Positions 1-8,277 of a stretch of DNA of 58,120 nucleotides are shown here, one piece after another; positions within the stretch are counted from its first letter, which is position 1; every line of letters begins with the position of its first letter. This stretch comes from Myxococcota bacterium (lineage in GTDB: Bacteria; Myxococcota_A; UBA9160; UBA6930): contig JANQFK010000031.1 in assembly GCA_028277885.1 (NCBI GenBank), forward strand, positions 1 through 58,120, given 5' to 3'. The translations under genes were made by a program, and so were the position numbers. Under the pieces are notes generated by a model. The model saw only the letters and a program-made list of their open reading frames with translations, was not told the DNA's origin and did not search any database.

Positions 1-1
1 C

Positions 2-577
2 CGCTGGCTCGGGCTGGAGAGCGACCCGTGGCGCGAGCTCCCCGGCGAGGAGGCGCTTCTCGCCGAGGCCGCGGGCGAGGGGCTTCACGCGGTGGTGGCC
101 GGTCGCACCTGCCGTCAGCGCAGCGGACTGCGCCGCTTCGAGGTGAGCCGCGGCTCCTGGCTGCTGTTCCAGGGCGGGCGCCTCGCGGCCTTCGACCACT
201 GGGAGTTCGGCGACGAGTGCGTCCCCGAGCACCGCTTCCTCCCGACCCCGGCGGCCCAGCGCGCCCTCGAGGTGGACCTCTCCCGCGAGGTGGCGCGCCG
301 CTTCCCCGAGAACGCCCTCGACCCGGAGCAGACCTTCCGCAAGGGGCTCGTCTACGCGGAGCACCAGCGGCGCGAGGACGCGGCCGCGATGCTGGCCCTG
401 GGCGATCGGGCTCTCGCCGAGCTCCTGCGGGCGGCGCGGGAGGCGGAGCGCGAGGATCCCGACGCGGAGCCGCCGGCCGTCGGCGAGGCCCGTCGGCTGC
501 GGGCCGAGCTCTCCGAGGCGCTGCGCGACCCGAACCAGCCCGAGGATCCCGAGGACCGCTTCTGGCAGGGCTACTGA
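2..577 (+). CDS. Partial hypothetical protein (5' end outside the window)
   Basis: The reading frame is open from base 2 to a TGA at 575-577, so the true start lies upstream. An internal GTG at 92 is the first start-like codon, but the codons before it read as ordinary protein. The 191 visible residues have no signal peptide or membrane segment. The C-terminal half is Glu/Arg-rich and predicted helical, with a tetratricopeptide-like look, and ends in PEDPEDRFWQGY. I do not recognise the family. Codon use matches the high-GC neighbours, so it is probably a real gene. It converges on the phosphofructokinase gene, with an inverted repeat between them. Confidence 0.6.
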   Translation, partial: RWLGLESDPWRELPGEEALLAEAAGEGLHAVVAGRTCRQRSGLRRFEVSRGSWLLFQGGRLAAFDHWEFGDECVPEHRFLPTPAAQRALEVDLSREVARRFPENALDPEQTFRKGLVYAEHQRREDAAAMLALGDRALAELLRAAREAEREDPDAEPPAVGEARRLRAELSEALRDPNQPEDPEDRFWQGY

Positions 578-592
578 GGCGCCCGCCTGGAA

Positions 593-701
593 CCCGTCTC
601 GCAGATCCTCCCGTAGCGCAGCGCGCGTCCTCGAAACCGTCGAGCGCCGTGCCCGCGGTCCGAATCCGCACCCTGGGCTCGGTCCGGATCTGCGAGACGG
701 G
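593..701. repeat. 109-bp element with perfect 16-bp inverted ends
   Basis: CCCGTCTCGCAGATCC at 593-608 is the exact reverse complement of 686-701. The 77-base interior holds two smaller hairpins: CTCGA/TCGAG near 630-645 and GCGG/CCGC near 656-670. It fills the gap between two convergent genes, so it could be a bidirectional transcription-stop structure, a small MITE-like element or a structured RNA. There is no flanking T-run typical of an intrinsic terminator. Confidence 0.6.
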
Positions 702-703
702 CT

Positions 704-1942
704 CTAGAGGGCCAGCTCGTAGCGCTGGCGGGTCTGCTCGGGCGTCTTCCCGATCACCCCGGCGAGCCCCTCCAGGCGCTTGGGGTTCTCGAGGTCCTCG
801 GACTCGATGCGCACCTGGAGCGCCCAGGCGCTGGCGTGGGCGTCGGTGGAGGTGTCCACCAGGCGCACCTTGGTGCGGCCGGTTCCGGGATCCATGATCT
901 CGTCGAAGGGGATCGGGACGATGGCGCCCCCCTCCTGGCGCGTGACCAGCACGCCGGAGCGTCCACCGAGCAGCGCGCGGACGGCGCCGGCCCCGAGATC
1001 GCGGGTGTAGTCGAGGTCGAAGGCGTTGGGCTCGGCGCAGCGCAGCTCGTAGCCGACGTCCTTGTCCACCAGGGTCATCTTCACGCCCTGCCGGGCGAGG
1101 GCGTCGCGGACCGAGTGGCGCAGCACCCGGCCCAGGGGAACCTCGGCGAGCCGGATGTGGCCGTGCTCGTCGCGCTCCACGTCCTGGAGCTCCGCCAGGT
1201 CACCGGCGGGGATGCGCTCGCCGATCCCCTCGGCGATCACCGCCACGCCGTAGGGCCGCCCCATGGAGAGGCGCTTCACGATCGCGCCCTCGAGGATGCG
1301 GGCGACGCGCTCCAGCCGGATCTCGGGCTCGGAGAAGTCCTCGGGGATGAGCGCCAGGGTGGCGCCGGCCGCCTTCGCGGCACCGAGGGCCAGGTGCCCG
1401 GCCTTGCGACCCATCAGCACGGTGAAGTACCAGCGGCCGGTGGTGCGCGCGTCCTCCATGAGGTTCGACACGACCCGCGTCGCGTTCTCCCGCGCGGTCT
1501 CGAAGCCGAAGGTCGGGATGCCGCCGGGAAGCGGCAGGTCGTTGTCGATGGTCTTGGGCACGTGGGCGACGCGGATCTCGCCGCCGGCGGTCTCGGAGAC
1601 CCGGCGGGCCGAGAAGGCGGTGTCGTCGCCCCCGATGGTGATCAGGTGGTCGACGCCGAGCTCCCGCAGCCCCGCCACCACCTTCTCGAGGTCGCCGGGC
1701 TTCTTGGTCGGGTTGGCGCGGGAGGTCTGGAGGATCGAGCCGCCCAGCAGGTGGATGCGCGAGACCTGGGAGATGTGGAGGTCGCCGGCGTGTTGGGTGC
1801 TGCCCTCCATCAGCCAGCGGAAGCCCTCGAAGATGCCCACCACCCGCGCGCCGTTGCGCCGGGCCAGGATGGTGGCCGCGCCGATCACGCCGTTGATGCC
1901 CGGAGCGGGCCCGCCTCCCACCAGGATTCCGAAGGTCGTCAC
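704..1942 (-). CDS. pfp: 6-phosphofructokinase, probably pyrophosphate-dependent
   Basis: This 412-residue PfkA-fold enzyme would phosphorylate fructose 6-phosphate in cytosolic glycolysis. Visible motifs are the nucleotide/PPi loop GGGPAPG (9-15), IGGDD (103-107), PKTIDND (129-135) and MGRKAG (177-182). In ATP-dependent PFK the positions equal to E. coli Gly104 and Gly124 are glycines. Here they are Asp (GGDD) and Lys (PKTIDND), the established signature of PPi-dependent enzymes. The PPi assignment is therefore an inference from two residues, while the family is certain. The GTG start at 1942 is fixed by a 4-base GTGA overlap with the stop of the upstream ParA-like gene, so the two are translationally coupled. 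Confidence 0.93.
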   Translation of the reverse strand: MTTFGILVGGGPAPGINGVIGAATILARRNGARVVGIFEGFRWLMEGSTQHAGDLHISQVSRIHLLGGSILQTSRANPTKKPGDLEKVVAGLRELGVDHLITIGGDDTAFSARRVSETAGGEIRVAHVPKTIDNDLPLPGGIPTFGFETARENATRVVSNLMEDARTTGRWYFTVLMGRKAGHLALGAAKAAGATLALIPEDFSEPEIRLERVARILEGAIVKRLSMGRPYGVAVIAEGIGERIPAGDLAELQDVERDEHGHIRLAEVPLGRVLRHSVRDALARQGVKMTLVDKDVGYELRCAEPNAFDLDYTRDLGAGAVRALLGGRSGVLVTRQEGGAIVPIPFDEIMDPGTGRTKVRLVDTSTDAHASAWALQVRIESEDLENPKRLEGLAGVIGKTPEQTRQRYELAL

Positions 1943-2841
1943 CGCATCCCCCTCAGTCCGCGCAGCAGCGCGCGCTTCAAGTCGGGACCGCCCGGGCGCC
2001 GCGAGGGCGCCTGGGGGCCGGTCGGGCGGTCGGCACGCACCGCCGCGCTGGGCGCGACGCCGGCCTCCTGCATCACCTCCTCGGCGAGGGCCCGCATCTG
2101 GCCGTGCACCTGCGTGCCCCGGGCGTGGTGGAGGATCGAGCCGGGGTGCACGGTGGCGGAGTTGAGCGCCTCGAGGCGCGGGCTGCGCGACAGGAAGTTC
2201 TTGTAGCGGGGCCAGCCCTGGCGGGCGATCTCGTCCTCCAGCCGGTCGTGGAGGTCCCGGCCCGCTCCGTCGACGCGGGTGCGGCGGTCCACCAGGGTGA
2301 GCACCACGCGCGCGCGGTCGCGGCCGAGGCGCGCGCGATCGAGGATGGTGAACACCTTGGCCGCCTCCTCCAGGGAGGCGCGGTCGGACACGGGCAGCAG
2401 CACGCGCTCCGCCGCGTGCAGGGCGTTCAGGGTGAGCGCCTCGAGGTCGCTCTTGGTGTCGATGATGACGAAGCCGCGCCAGTCCGTGCGGTCCAGGATC
2501 CGACGCAACGTGTAGGGGTCCTGGGCCCGGGCCTTGAGCAGCGCGGTGTCCGGCGGCGGCGGCACGAAGTGTACGCCGTAGCGCCCGCGCTGGATCACGC
2601 GGTCGAAGCAGCGCTCCGCCCAGCCGTGCTTCAGGTGGCCCTCTCCGGGGAGCGCCGGCTCGAGGCGGAACATGCGATCCAGGACCGACTGGTCGTCGAG
2701 CCCGACGAGCAGCACCGGCCACGAGTCCTGCAGGGCGCGGAAGTAGATGGCCAGGTTCGCGGAGACCGTCGTCTTACCCACCCCGCCCTTGTTGGAGCAG
2801 ACCGCGATGACGAAGCGCTGGGTGGTGGGGGGGGCTTCCAC
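1939..2841 (-). CDS. ParA/MinD-family deviant Walker ATPase
   Basis: This is a 300-residue cytosolic P-loop ATPase. It shows the deviant Walker A motif SNKGGVGKTT (17-26), the second ParA motif with LVGLDDQS (45-52), and a Walker A'-like GFVIIDTKSD in which the usual Pro pair after IIDT is Lys-Ser. ParA/MinD proteins position cargo or plasmids, or drive partner release, but no parB-like gene is adjacent. Instead the gene overlaps a PPi-type phosphofructokinase by GTGA, an unusual pairing. The C-terminal 60 residues are basic and Pro-rich. The function is unknown, and chromosome segregation is unlikely without a ParB. Confidence 0.85.
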   Translation of the reverse strand: MEAPPTTQRFVIAVCSNKGGVGKTTVSANLAIYFRALQDSWPVLLVGLDDQSVLDRMFRLEPALPGEGHLKHGWAERCFDRVIQRGRYGVHFVPPPPDTALLKARAQDPYTLRRILDRTDWRGFVIIDTKSDLEALTLNALHAAERVLLPVSDRASLEEAAKVFTILDRARLGRDRARVVLTLVDRRTRVDGAGRDLHDRLEDEIARQGWPRYKNFLSRSPRLEALNSATVHPGSILHHARGTQVHGQMRALAEEVMQEAGVAPSAAVRADRPTGPQAPSRRPGGPDLKRALLRGLRGMR

Positions 2842-2867
2842 GGCGGTAGAAGGTAGCGTCGGCTAGC

Positions 2868-3629
2868 ATGGCTTCCATGACGGCGGTCGGAATCGTCCCC
2901 GCCCGATGGCGGTCGAGCCGCTTCCCGGGCAAGCCCCTCGCCGGGATCGCCGGACGCCCGATGATCCAGCGGGTGGTCGAGGGCGCGCGCCGCGCCAAGA
3001 GCCTGCGCGACGTGATCGTGGCCACCGACGACGCGCGCATCGCCGACGCCTGCCGGGAGTTCGGCGCATCCGTGGCGATGACTGCGGAGAAACACCCCAC
3101 CGGAACGGACCGGATCGCCGAGGTCGCGCGCCACCTCGACGACGACGTGATCGTCAACATCCAGGGCGACGAGCCCCTGATCGAGGGCTTCGTGATCGAC
3201 GCCGCCGTCGCCGCGCTCGAGGAGTCCCACGAGGCGGACCTCTCCACGGTGGCCCACCGCGCCCCGGCGTCGGCGCGGGAGGACCCGCACCGCGTCAAGG
3301 TGGTGATGGACTGCCGGGGCTTCGCGCTCTACTTCTCGCGCGCGCCGATTCCGGCCCGGGCCGGTGCGTCCGACGCGCCGGCGGAGTGCTGGCAACACGT
3401 CGGGCTGTACGCCTACCGGCGCGCCTTCCTCCAGCGCTTCGTCGCACTGTCGCCGACCCCCCTCGAGAAGCTCGAGGCCCTCGAGCAGCTTCGGGCCCTC
3501 GAGAACGGCGCACGCATCCGCGTGGCGCGGGTCGAGGGCTGGCACGGCGTCCCGGTGGACGTGCCCGAGGACGTGGCGCGGGTCGAGACCGAGCTGCTGC
3601 GACGCGCCGCGGCCGTTCGCGGGGCGTGA
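2868..3629 (+). CDS. kdsB: 3-deoxy-manno-octulosonate cytidylyltransferase (CMP-KDO synthetase)
   Basis: KdsB activates KDO with CTP to CMP-KDO for the lipopolysaccharide inner core, in the cytosol. The 253-residue length fits the family. Motifs include the nucleotide-binding start GIVPARWRSSRFPGKPL (8-24), the metal/nucleotide motif NIQGDEP near 100, and WHGVPVDVPED near the C-terminus. Two ATGs (2868 and 2877) are possible; the second gives MTAVGIVPAR, closer to the usual N-terminus. It is divergent from the ParA-like gene with about 26 bp between the starts. The presence of KDO synthesis supports a Gram-negative host. Confidence 0.95.
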   Translation: MASMTAVGIVPARWRSSRFPGKPLAGIAGRPMIQRVVEGARRAKSLRDVIVATDDARIADACREFGASVAMTAEKHPTGTDRIAEVARHLDDDVIVNIQGDEPLIEGFVIDAAVAALEESHEADLSTVAHRAPASAREDPHRVKVVMDCRGFALYFSRAPIPARAGASDAPAECWQHVGLYAYRRAFLQRFVALSPTPLEKLEALEQLRALENGARIRVARVEGWHGVPVDVPEDVARVETELLRRAAAVRGA

Positions 3630-3635
3630 GCCGGG

Positions 3636-4382
3636 GTGGCGGGTCCGGAGTCGGCCACGGCCGCGGCGCTCACCGAGGCCCTCGCCGAGCGCTACTCGAA
3701 CCGTGGACGCTGGGACGAGGAGGAGCCGCCCTGTGCGCTCTCCCTGGTGACGCGGAGCCGGCTCCTCGACGCCTGCGCGCTGCCGCGGCGCGGCGAGCTC
3801 GTGGCCTGCGGCCTGGCCCGCGGCGAGGCTCCGGACCCGGTGCGCACCCGCATCCTGACGCCGCGCGCCGCGCCGGCGGGCGTGGCCGGCCGCGGCGTCC
3901 TGCTCGACCTGCCCCGGGCCGAGCGGCGGCCGCGCCTCGAGCCCGGTGAGGCGATCACGCCGGACCGTCTCGACGCCTGCGCGGAGAGCCTGGGCGTGAC
4001 CGTGGAGGCGGGCGACCTGCTGCTGGTGCGAACCGGTGCGCTGTGCGCGGCGCGCTCGAGCGGAGACTGGGAGCCCTACCGGCACGGCCCGACCCCGGGG
4101 CTCGCCCTGGCCTGCGCGGGCTGGCTCTACCGCCGGGAGCTCGGCCTCGTCGCGAGCGACACCCGCGCCGTCGAGGTCGTGGACGAAGCGGGCGAAGGCG
4201 ACGGCCCCCTGCCCCTGCGCACCGTGTCCCTCGGGGACACCGGGGTGCTCTTCGGTCTGGACTTCGACCTCGGGCCGCTGGCCCGGGCCTGCGCGGACGA
4301 CGGCAACTACGCCTTCCTGTGGGTGGCGCCGCCCCTCCCCCTCGCGGGCGCGAACCCCGCCCAGCCCGTTGCGGTCAAGTAG
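3636..4382 (+). CDS. Cyclase-family (kynurenine-formamidase-like) protein lacking the metal site
   Basis: The GTG start is 6 bp after kdsB and gives 248 residues. The N-terminus (SNRGRWDEEE) and the C-terminal two thirds (GRGVLLDL, ITPDRLDA, GDLLLVRTG, a SDTRAVEV segment, and FLWVAPPLPLAG) match the long cyclase family (PF04199). The roughly 60-residue central part that normally carries the HxGTHxDxxxH metal motif is missing: residue 75 or so runs directly into AGVAGRGVLLDL. The later conserved Glu of 'GENFDL' is Leu (GLDFDL). The frame is intact and codon use is normal, so this looks like a retained pseudoenzyme rather than a decaying gene. Catalysis by the usual mechanism is not expected. 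Confidence 0.75.
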   Translation: MAGPESATAAALTEALAERYSNRGRWDEEEPPCALSLVTRSRLLDACALPRRGELVACGLARGEAPDPVRTRILTPRAAPAGVAGRGVLLDLPRAERRPRLEPGEAITPDRLDACAESLGVTVEAGDLLLVRTGALCAARSSGDWEPYRHGPTPGLALACAGWLYRRELGLVASDTRAVEVVDEAGEGDGPLPLRTVSLGDTGVLFGLDFDLGPLARACADDGNYAFLWVAPPLPLAGANPAQPVAVK

Positions 4383-6900
4383 CGCGCCGCCCTTCGGCGC
4401 CGCCGCGCTGCTGTTCTTCCTGTCGGGTGCCGGCGCTCTCGTCGTCGAGACCACCTGGCTGCGCTGGTTCCGCCCGCTGTTCGGCGCCACGGCGCCGGCC
4501 GCCTCGGCGACCCTGGTGGCGTTCTTCGCCGGCCAGGCCCTGGGCGCCGCCGCGGGTGCGCGCCTGGCCCGTCGCGCCGCGAACCCCCTCGCGGGCTACG
4601 CGCGCCTCGAGGCGGCCGCCGCGGCGTGGGCCCTGGCGGTGCCGGCCCTGCTCGCCCTCGGCGCCGCGGCGGGCGGCTCGGTCTACGACGCACTGCGCGA
4701 GTGGCCCGCCGCCCTCACCGCACTGCGCTTCGCGAGCGCGCTCGCCGCCACCCTGCCCGCGGCGTTCTGCTTCGGCGCCACCCTGCCGATGCTGGGCAGC
4801 GCGCTGATCGCCGAGGTGCGCGGCCTCGGCGTCCGGGGCGCCGCGCTCTACGGCGTGAACACCGCCGGCGCCGCCACCGGCGCGGCGCTGGCCGCGTTCC
4901 TCCTCCCGGACTGGCTGGGCGTGCGCGCGGGCTACGGGGTGGGGCTCGCGCTGCTGCTGCTCGCCGCGGCGGGGGCCGCACTGCTCGCGCGGCGCGGCGC
5001 CGCCGCACCCGGCCCGCCCCCCGCCCCGAAGCCCGCCGCCTCGCCCGCCGGGTCCGGCCCCGGGGACCGGCGGCTCGCCGCGCTGGCGGGAATCTCGGGC
5101 TTCGGCTCCTTCGCGACCCAGGTGCTGCTCGTCCAGAGCTTCGCACTGGTCCTCGACCAGAGCGTGTACGCGTTCGGGGTGGTGCTGGTGACGGTGCTCG
5201 TCTGCCTGGCGACGGGCGCCCTCGTGCTGGCGGGGCTCGAGAGCCGGCGCCGGCTGGCACCGGACCGCGTGGCGCGCGCGCTGCTGGCCGCCGCCGCGGT
5301 GGGGCTCGCCGCCTTCCCGGCGCTCTTCGTGTCCGCCACCGACGGGCTCGAAATCCTGGCCAGCGCGCGGCCCTGGCCGGGCTACCTGTGGGCCTCCCTG
5401 GGTCTCGCCCTGGGCACCGCGGGCCCCGCGCTGCTGGCCGCGGCCGGCGTGCTGCCGGCCACCTTCGCGCTGGCGGCCCGGGGCGGCGGGGCGGGCCCCC
5501 GGCCGGGCGCGCGCCTCGGCGCACTCGCGGCGGCGAACACCGCCGGCGCCATCGCGGGCGCCCTGGCCGCGCCCTACGTGCTCGTCCCCGGCGTCGGCCT
5601 CTGGCCCGCCTTCGCGGTGCTGGCCGCCCTCTACGCGCTGGCGAGCGGCGCGGTGCCGCGGGCCAGCCTGGCGCGCGTGGGCACCGTGCTCGCCGTGGCC
5701 TGCGCGGCCCTCGGGCTGGCCCGCCCGTGGGAGCTGCCGAGCGTGCGCCTCGAGCCGGGCGAGCGGCTCGTCGCCCTCGAGCAGGGCGCGGCCGGGATCG
5801 TGGCCGCCGTCCAGGACCGCGGCGGCCTGCGGCTCCAGACCGACAACCACTACGTGCTCGGCGGGACCGCGGAGCAGGTCCACGAGGAGCGCCAGGGGCA
5901 CCTGCCGCTGCTGCTGCGCCCCGGTGCCCGGCGCGTCGCCTACCTCGGCTCGGCCACCGGGATCAGCGCCGGCGCGGTGCTCGCCCACCCCGTGGAGCAC
6001 CTCGCCGTGGTCGAGGTGGTGCCGGCGGTGGCGAGCCTCGCCGCCGACGTGTTCCGCCCCTTCAACCGCGACGTCTACGCCGACCCGCGCAGCAGCGTGG
6101 TCCTCGACGACGCGCGCAACTTCCTGCGCGCCACCCAGGAGCGCTTCGACGTGATCGTGGCGGACCTGTTCGTGCCCTGGCGGGCGGGCACCGGCTCGCT
6201 CTACACCCGCGAGCACTTCCGCGCCGCCCGGGAGCGGCTCCTCGACGGCGGGGTCTACTGCCAGTGGCTCCCGCTCTACCAGCTGAGCGAGGAGGAGTTC
6301 CAGATCGTCGCGGCGACCTTCCTCGACGTCTTCCCCGAGGCGGGGCTGTGGCGCGGCGACTTCTACGGGCGGTTCCCCATCGTGGCCCTGGTGGGCCACG
6401 CCGGACGTCCCGCCGCCGCCGCGGCGATCCAGGCCGCCGCCACGCGCCTCGGCGAGGCGGGGGAGACCGACCGCTGGGTCACCCACCCCCTCGGCCTCTG
6501 GTCCCTCTACGTCGGCCCGCTGGCCGCCTTCGGCGCCGCCGCCGGCGAGGTGCCGCGCAACTCCGACGACCGCCCCCGCATCGAGTACGGGGCCGCCCGG
6601 GCGCGCGCGCGAAGGGGGAGCGAGGGCGCCTTCGTGGGCATCGCGTTCCAGGCCTTCGCGGAGCAGCTGCGCCGCATCGCCGCCAGCCAGGGCGACCCGC
6701 TGCACCCCGACCTCTCGCCCGAGGCGCGTCGCGCGGGCGACGGCGGCCACGCCCTCCAGGCCGCCGGCGCCCTCTACGTGGCGGGCCGGGGGCGGGAGAG
6801 CGCGCGGGCCCTGGCGGCCGCCGCGGCGCGCCTGCCGCGCAGCCTGCTCGCCGACGCGCCGGCGGACGACAGCGCGGCCGAGGTGTGGCGCGCGGAGTGA
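4369..6900 (+). CDS. Membrane-anchored spermidine-synthase-like fusion protein
   Basis: About 843 residues if it starts at the TTG at 4369, which overlaps the cyclase-like gene by 14 bases; no ATG or GTG fits better. The first ~480 residues form about a dozen hydrophobic segments of the MFS/spermidine-synthase-associated type. The C-terminal third carries a Rossmann methyltransferase-like fold: YLGSATGISAG, a following acidic VVEVVP, DDARNFL and FDVIVADLFVPW. These match the polyamine aminopropyltransferase family. The substrate is unknown, since many such membrane fusions do not make spermidine. A ~75-residue Ala-rich tail follows. It converges on the NrsF gene with a 25-bp gap. Confidence 0.8.
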   Translation: MRSSSAPPFGAAALLFFLSGAGALVVETTWLRWFRPLFGATAPAASATLVAFFAGQALGAAAGARLARRAANPLAGYARLEAAAAAWALAVPALLALGAAAGGSVYDALREWPAALTALRFASALAATLPAAFCFGATLPMLGSALIAEVRGLGVRGAALYGVNTAGAATGAALAAFLLPDWLGVRAGYGVGLALLLLAAAGAALLARRGAAAPGPPPAPKPAASPAGSGPGDRRLAALAGISGFGSFATQVLLVQSFALVLDQSVYAFGVVLVTVLVCLATGALVLAGLESRRRLAPDRVARALLAAAAVGLAAFPALFVSATDGLEILASARPWPGYLWASLGLALGTAGPALLAAAGVLPATFALAARGGGAGPRPGARLGALAAANTAGAIAGALAAPYVLVPGVGLWPAFAVLAALYALASGAVPRASLARVGTVLAVACAALGLARPWELPSVRLEPGERLVALEQGAAGIVAAVQDRGGLRLQTDNHYVLGGTAEQVHEERQGHLPLLLRPGARRVAYLGSATGISAGAVLAHPVEHLAVVEVVPAVASLAADVFRPFNRDVYADPRSSVVLDDARNFLRATQERFDVIVADLFVPWRAGTGSLYTREHFRAARERLLDGGVYCQWLPLYQLSEEEFQIVAATFLDVFPEAGLWRGDFYGRFPIVALVGHAGRPAAAAAIQAAATRLGEAGETDRWVTHPLGLWSLYVGPLAAFGAAAGEVPRNSDDRPRIEYGAARARARRGSEGAFVGIAFQAFAEQLRRIAASQGDPLHPDLSPEARRAGDGGHALQAAGALYVAGRGRESARALAAAAARLPRSLLADAPADDSAAEVWRAE

Positions 6901-6925
6901 CGGCGCCGACCGGCGCGCGGACGGC

Positions 6926-7579
6926 TCAGAGGCGGCGCATCACCCAGAGCAGGGGCAGGGTCAGCACCAGCACCCCGGCCACCGGGGCCAGCGCGTGGGC
7001 GACCAGCAGGTGGAAGGGGTGGGGCATCGAGCAGCTCGCCTCGGCGGCCAGCGAGCCGAGGGCCGCCGCGCCGCAGGCCGCCGCGATCACCGCCACCCCG
7101 GGCCGGAAGGGGGCGGCCCGCCCGACGTAGAGCACCACGCCGAGCGCCGGCAGCAGCCCCACCGCGCAGGCGACGCCGAGGCAGGTGAGGTCCTTGCTGC
7201 CGAAGGGGCCGAGCCCGCCGGGCGTGCGCAGGACCAGGAGCGTCGCCACGCCGGCGGCGAGGGCGAGGCCCAGCCCGCCCACCACCAGGGCGGCGCGGGC
7301 GAGGCGCTCCCGGCCGGGAACGCCCAGGGCCAGGCCGCTCACGATGCCGCCGAGCCCGCCGGTGGCGAGTCCGGCGAACACCAGCCCGACGCCCCCCGCG
7401 CTCAGCATCGCCTGCACGGCCTTGGGCTGCAGGCCGAGGGCGAGCACGCCGAGGGCGGCCACGGCGAGCCAGAGCCCGAGGACGGCGGAGCCCACCACGC
7501 GCAGGGACGCGATGGGGCGGACCGGCGTCAGGTCCCGGGCCAGCTCCTGGATCAGCTCGCGGGTCTCGTCGTCGCTCAC
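6926..7579 (-). CDS. NrsF-type anti-sigma factor (DUF1109 membrane protein)
   Basis: A 217-residue inner-membrane protein with about six hydrophobic segments after a short cytosolic N-terminus (ELARDLTPVRPIAS), which matches the NrsF/DUF1109 pattern. A late conserved stretch with Cys and His (EASCSMPHPFHLLVAH) is also typical. NrsF proteins hold a partner ECF sigma factor inactive at the membrane. The gene starts with GTG at 7579 in a GTGA overlap with the ECF sigma gene upstream, so co-expression is expected. The signal sensed is unknown. Confidence 0.82.
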   Translation of the reverse strand: MSDDETRELIQELARDLTPVRPIASLRVVGSAVLGLWLAVAALGVLALGLQPKAVQAMLSAGGVGLVFAGLATGGLGGIVSGLALGVPGRERLARAALVVGGLGLALAAGVATLLVLRTPGGLGPFGSKDLTCLGVACAVGLLPALGVVLYVGRAAPFRPGVAVIAAACGAAALGSLAAEASCSMPHPFHLLVAHALAPVAGVLVLTLPLLWVMRRL

Positions 7580-8139
7580 GGCGTGCGACTCCCCAGCACG
7601 GCGCGCAGCGCGCGGTAGCCGCGATGCGCGCGGAGCTTGAGTGCGCCCGGGGTGATCCCGGTGCGCTCGGCGGCCTCGGCCACGCTGAGGCCCTCGATCT
7701 TGAGCAGCACCACCGCCTCGCGCTGGGCGTCGGGCAGGCGCTCGAGGGCGCGCTCGAGGCCCGGCGAGAGGGCCCGGCTCTCGGCCGGGCTCGCGGGGGC
7801 GCCGTCGGGGAGCGCGTCGGGCTCCACCTCGGAGCTGCGCCGCCCCGCCCGCACGGCCCGCCGCAGCCAGTCGATGGACGCGTTGCGCGAGATCGCGCGC
7901 ACCCAGGGCGCCACGGGCCGGTCCGGGCGGTGGGTGTGGCGCGCGGTGTGGATCGAGACCAGCGCCTCCTGCACGACGTCCTCCGCCTCCGGGCCGCGCA
8001 CCCGCTCCGCCACCACCCGGCGCACGAAGGGGAGCAGCTCCGCGAGCAGCCGCTCGTAGGACTCGGCCGACCCCTGCTGGGCCTCACGCATCCAGACGCC
8101 CCAGCGGGCGTCGCGCTCCGCTCGCGATCGGTCCGTCAT
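7576..8139 (-). CDS. ECF RNA polymerase sigma factor
   Basis: 187 residues. Region 2 spans about 20-95 (EDVVQEALVSIHTARHT, PWVRAISRNASIDWLRR) and region 4 about 130-180 (LPDAQREAVVLLKIEGLSV followed by an EAAERTG helix-turn-helix). This is the normal size and layout for an extracytoplasmic-function sigma factor. The partner is the overlapping NrsF-type anti-sigma gene. An AGGGAGG sits almost against the ATG at 8139. The upstream region carries a motif shared with another sigma operon (8185-8195). Confidence 0.93.
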   Translation of the reverse strand: MTDRSRAERDARWGVWMREAQQGSAESYERLLAELLPFVRRVVAERVRGPEAEDVVQEALVSIHTARHTHRPDRPVAPWVRAISRNASIDWLRRAVRAGRRSSEVEPDALPDGAPASPAESRALSPGLERALERLPDAQREAVVLLKIEGLSVAEAAERTGITPGALKLRAHRGYRALRAVLGSRTP

Positions 8140-8151
8140 GCCTCCCTACGC

Positions 8152-8207
8152 GTCCACCCCGGGCCCGGTTACGCGGCCACGGCCCGCGAATCCTAGTCCA
8201 CCCCGGG
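8152..8207. promoter_or_regulatory. Regulatory region between the divergent ECF sigma and lipoprotein genes
   Basis: The 138-bp gap contains GTCCACCCCGGG twice (8152-8163 and 8196-8207, 44 bp apart) and CGCGAATCCTA (8185-8195). On the sigma-gene strand the last reads TAGGATTCGCG, and the same 11-mer precedes the sigma-like gene near 11.0 kb. A sigma-specific promoter element or operator is likely but unproven. Confidence 0.4.
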
Positions 8208-8277
8208 TCCCGCCCTGGCCACCCCTGGCCACCGGGTGGGAGGCGCCCGAAACCGGCCGCCCCCCGCCGGCGTAGGG

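Noticed and set aside
612..680. tRNA-like stretch with a 'GGTCCGAATCC' T-arm-like sequence
   Set aside because: No acceptor stem, D-arm or anticodon arm can be assembled around it. The pairing instead belongs to the 16-bp inverted repeat element.
1939..2841. Chromosome-partition parA locus
   Set aside because: No parB gene, no parS-like repeats nearby, and the gene is coupled to a metabolic gene.
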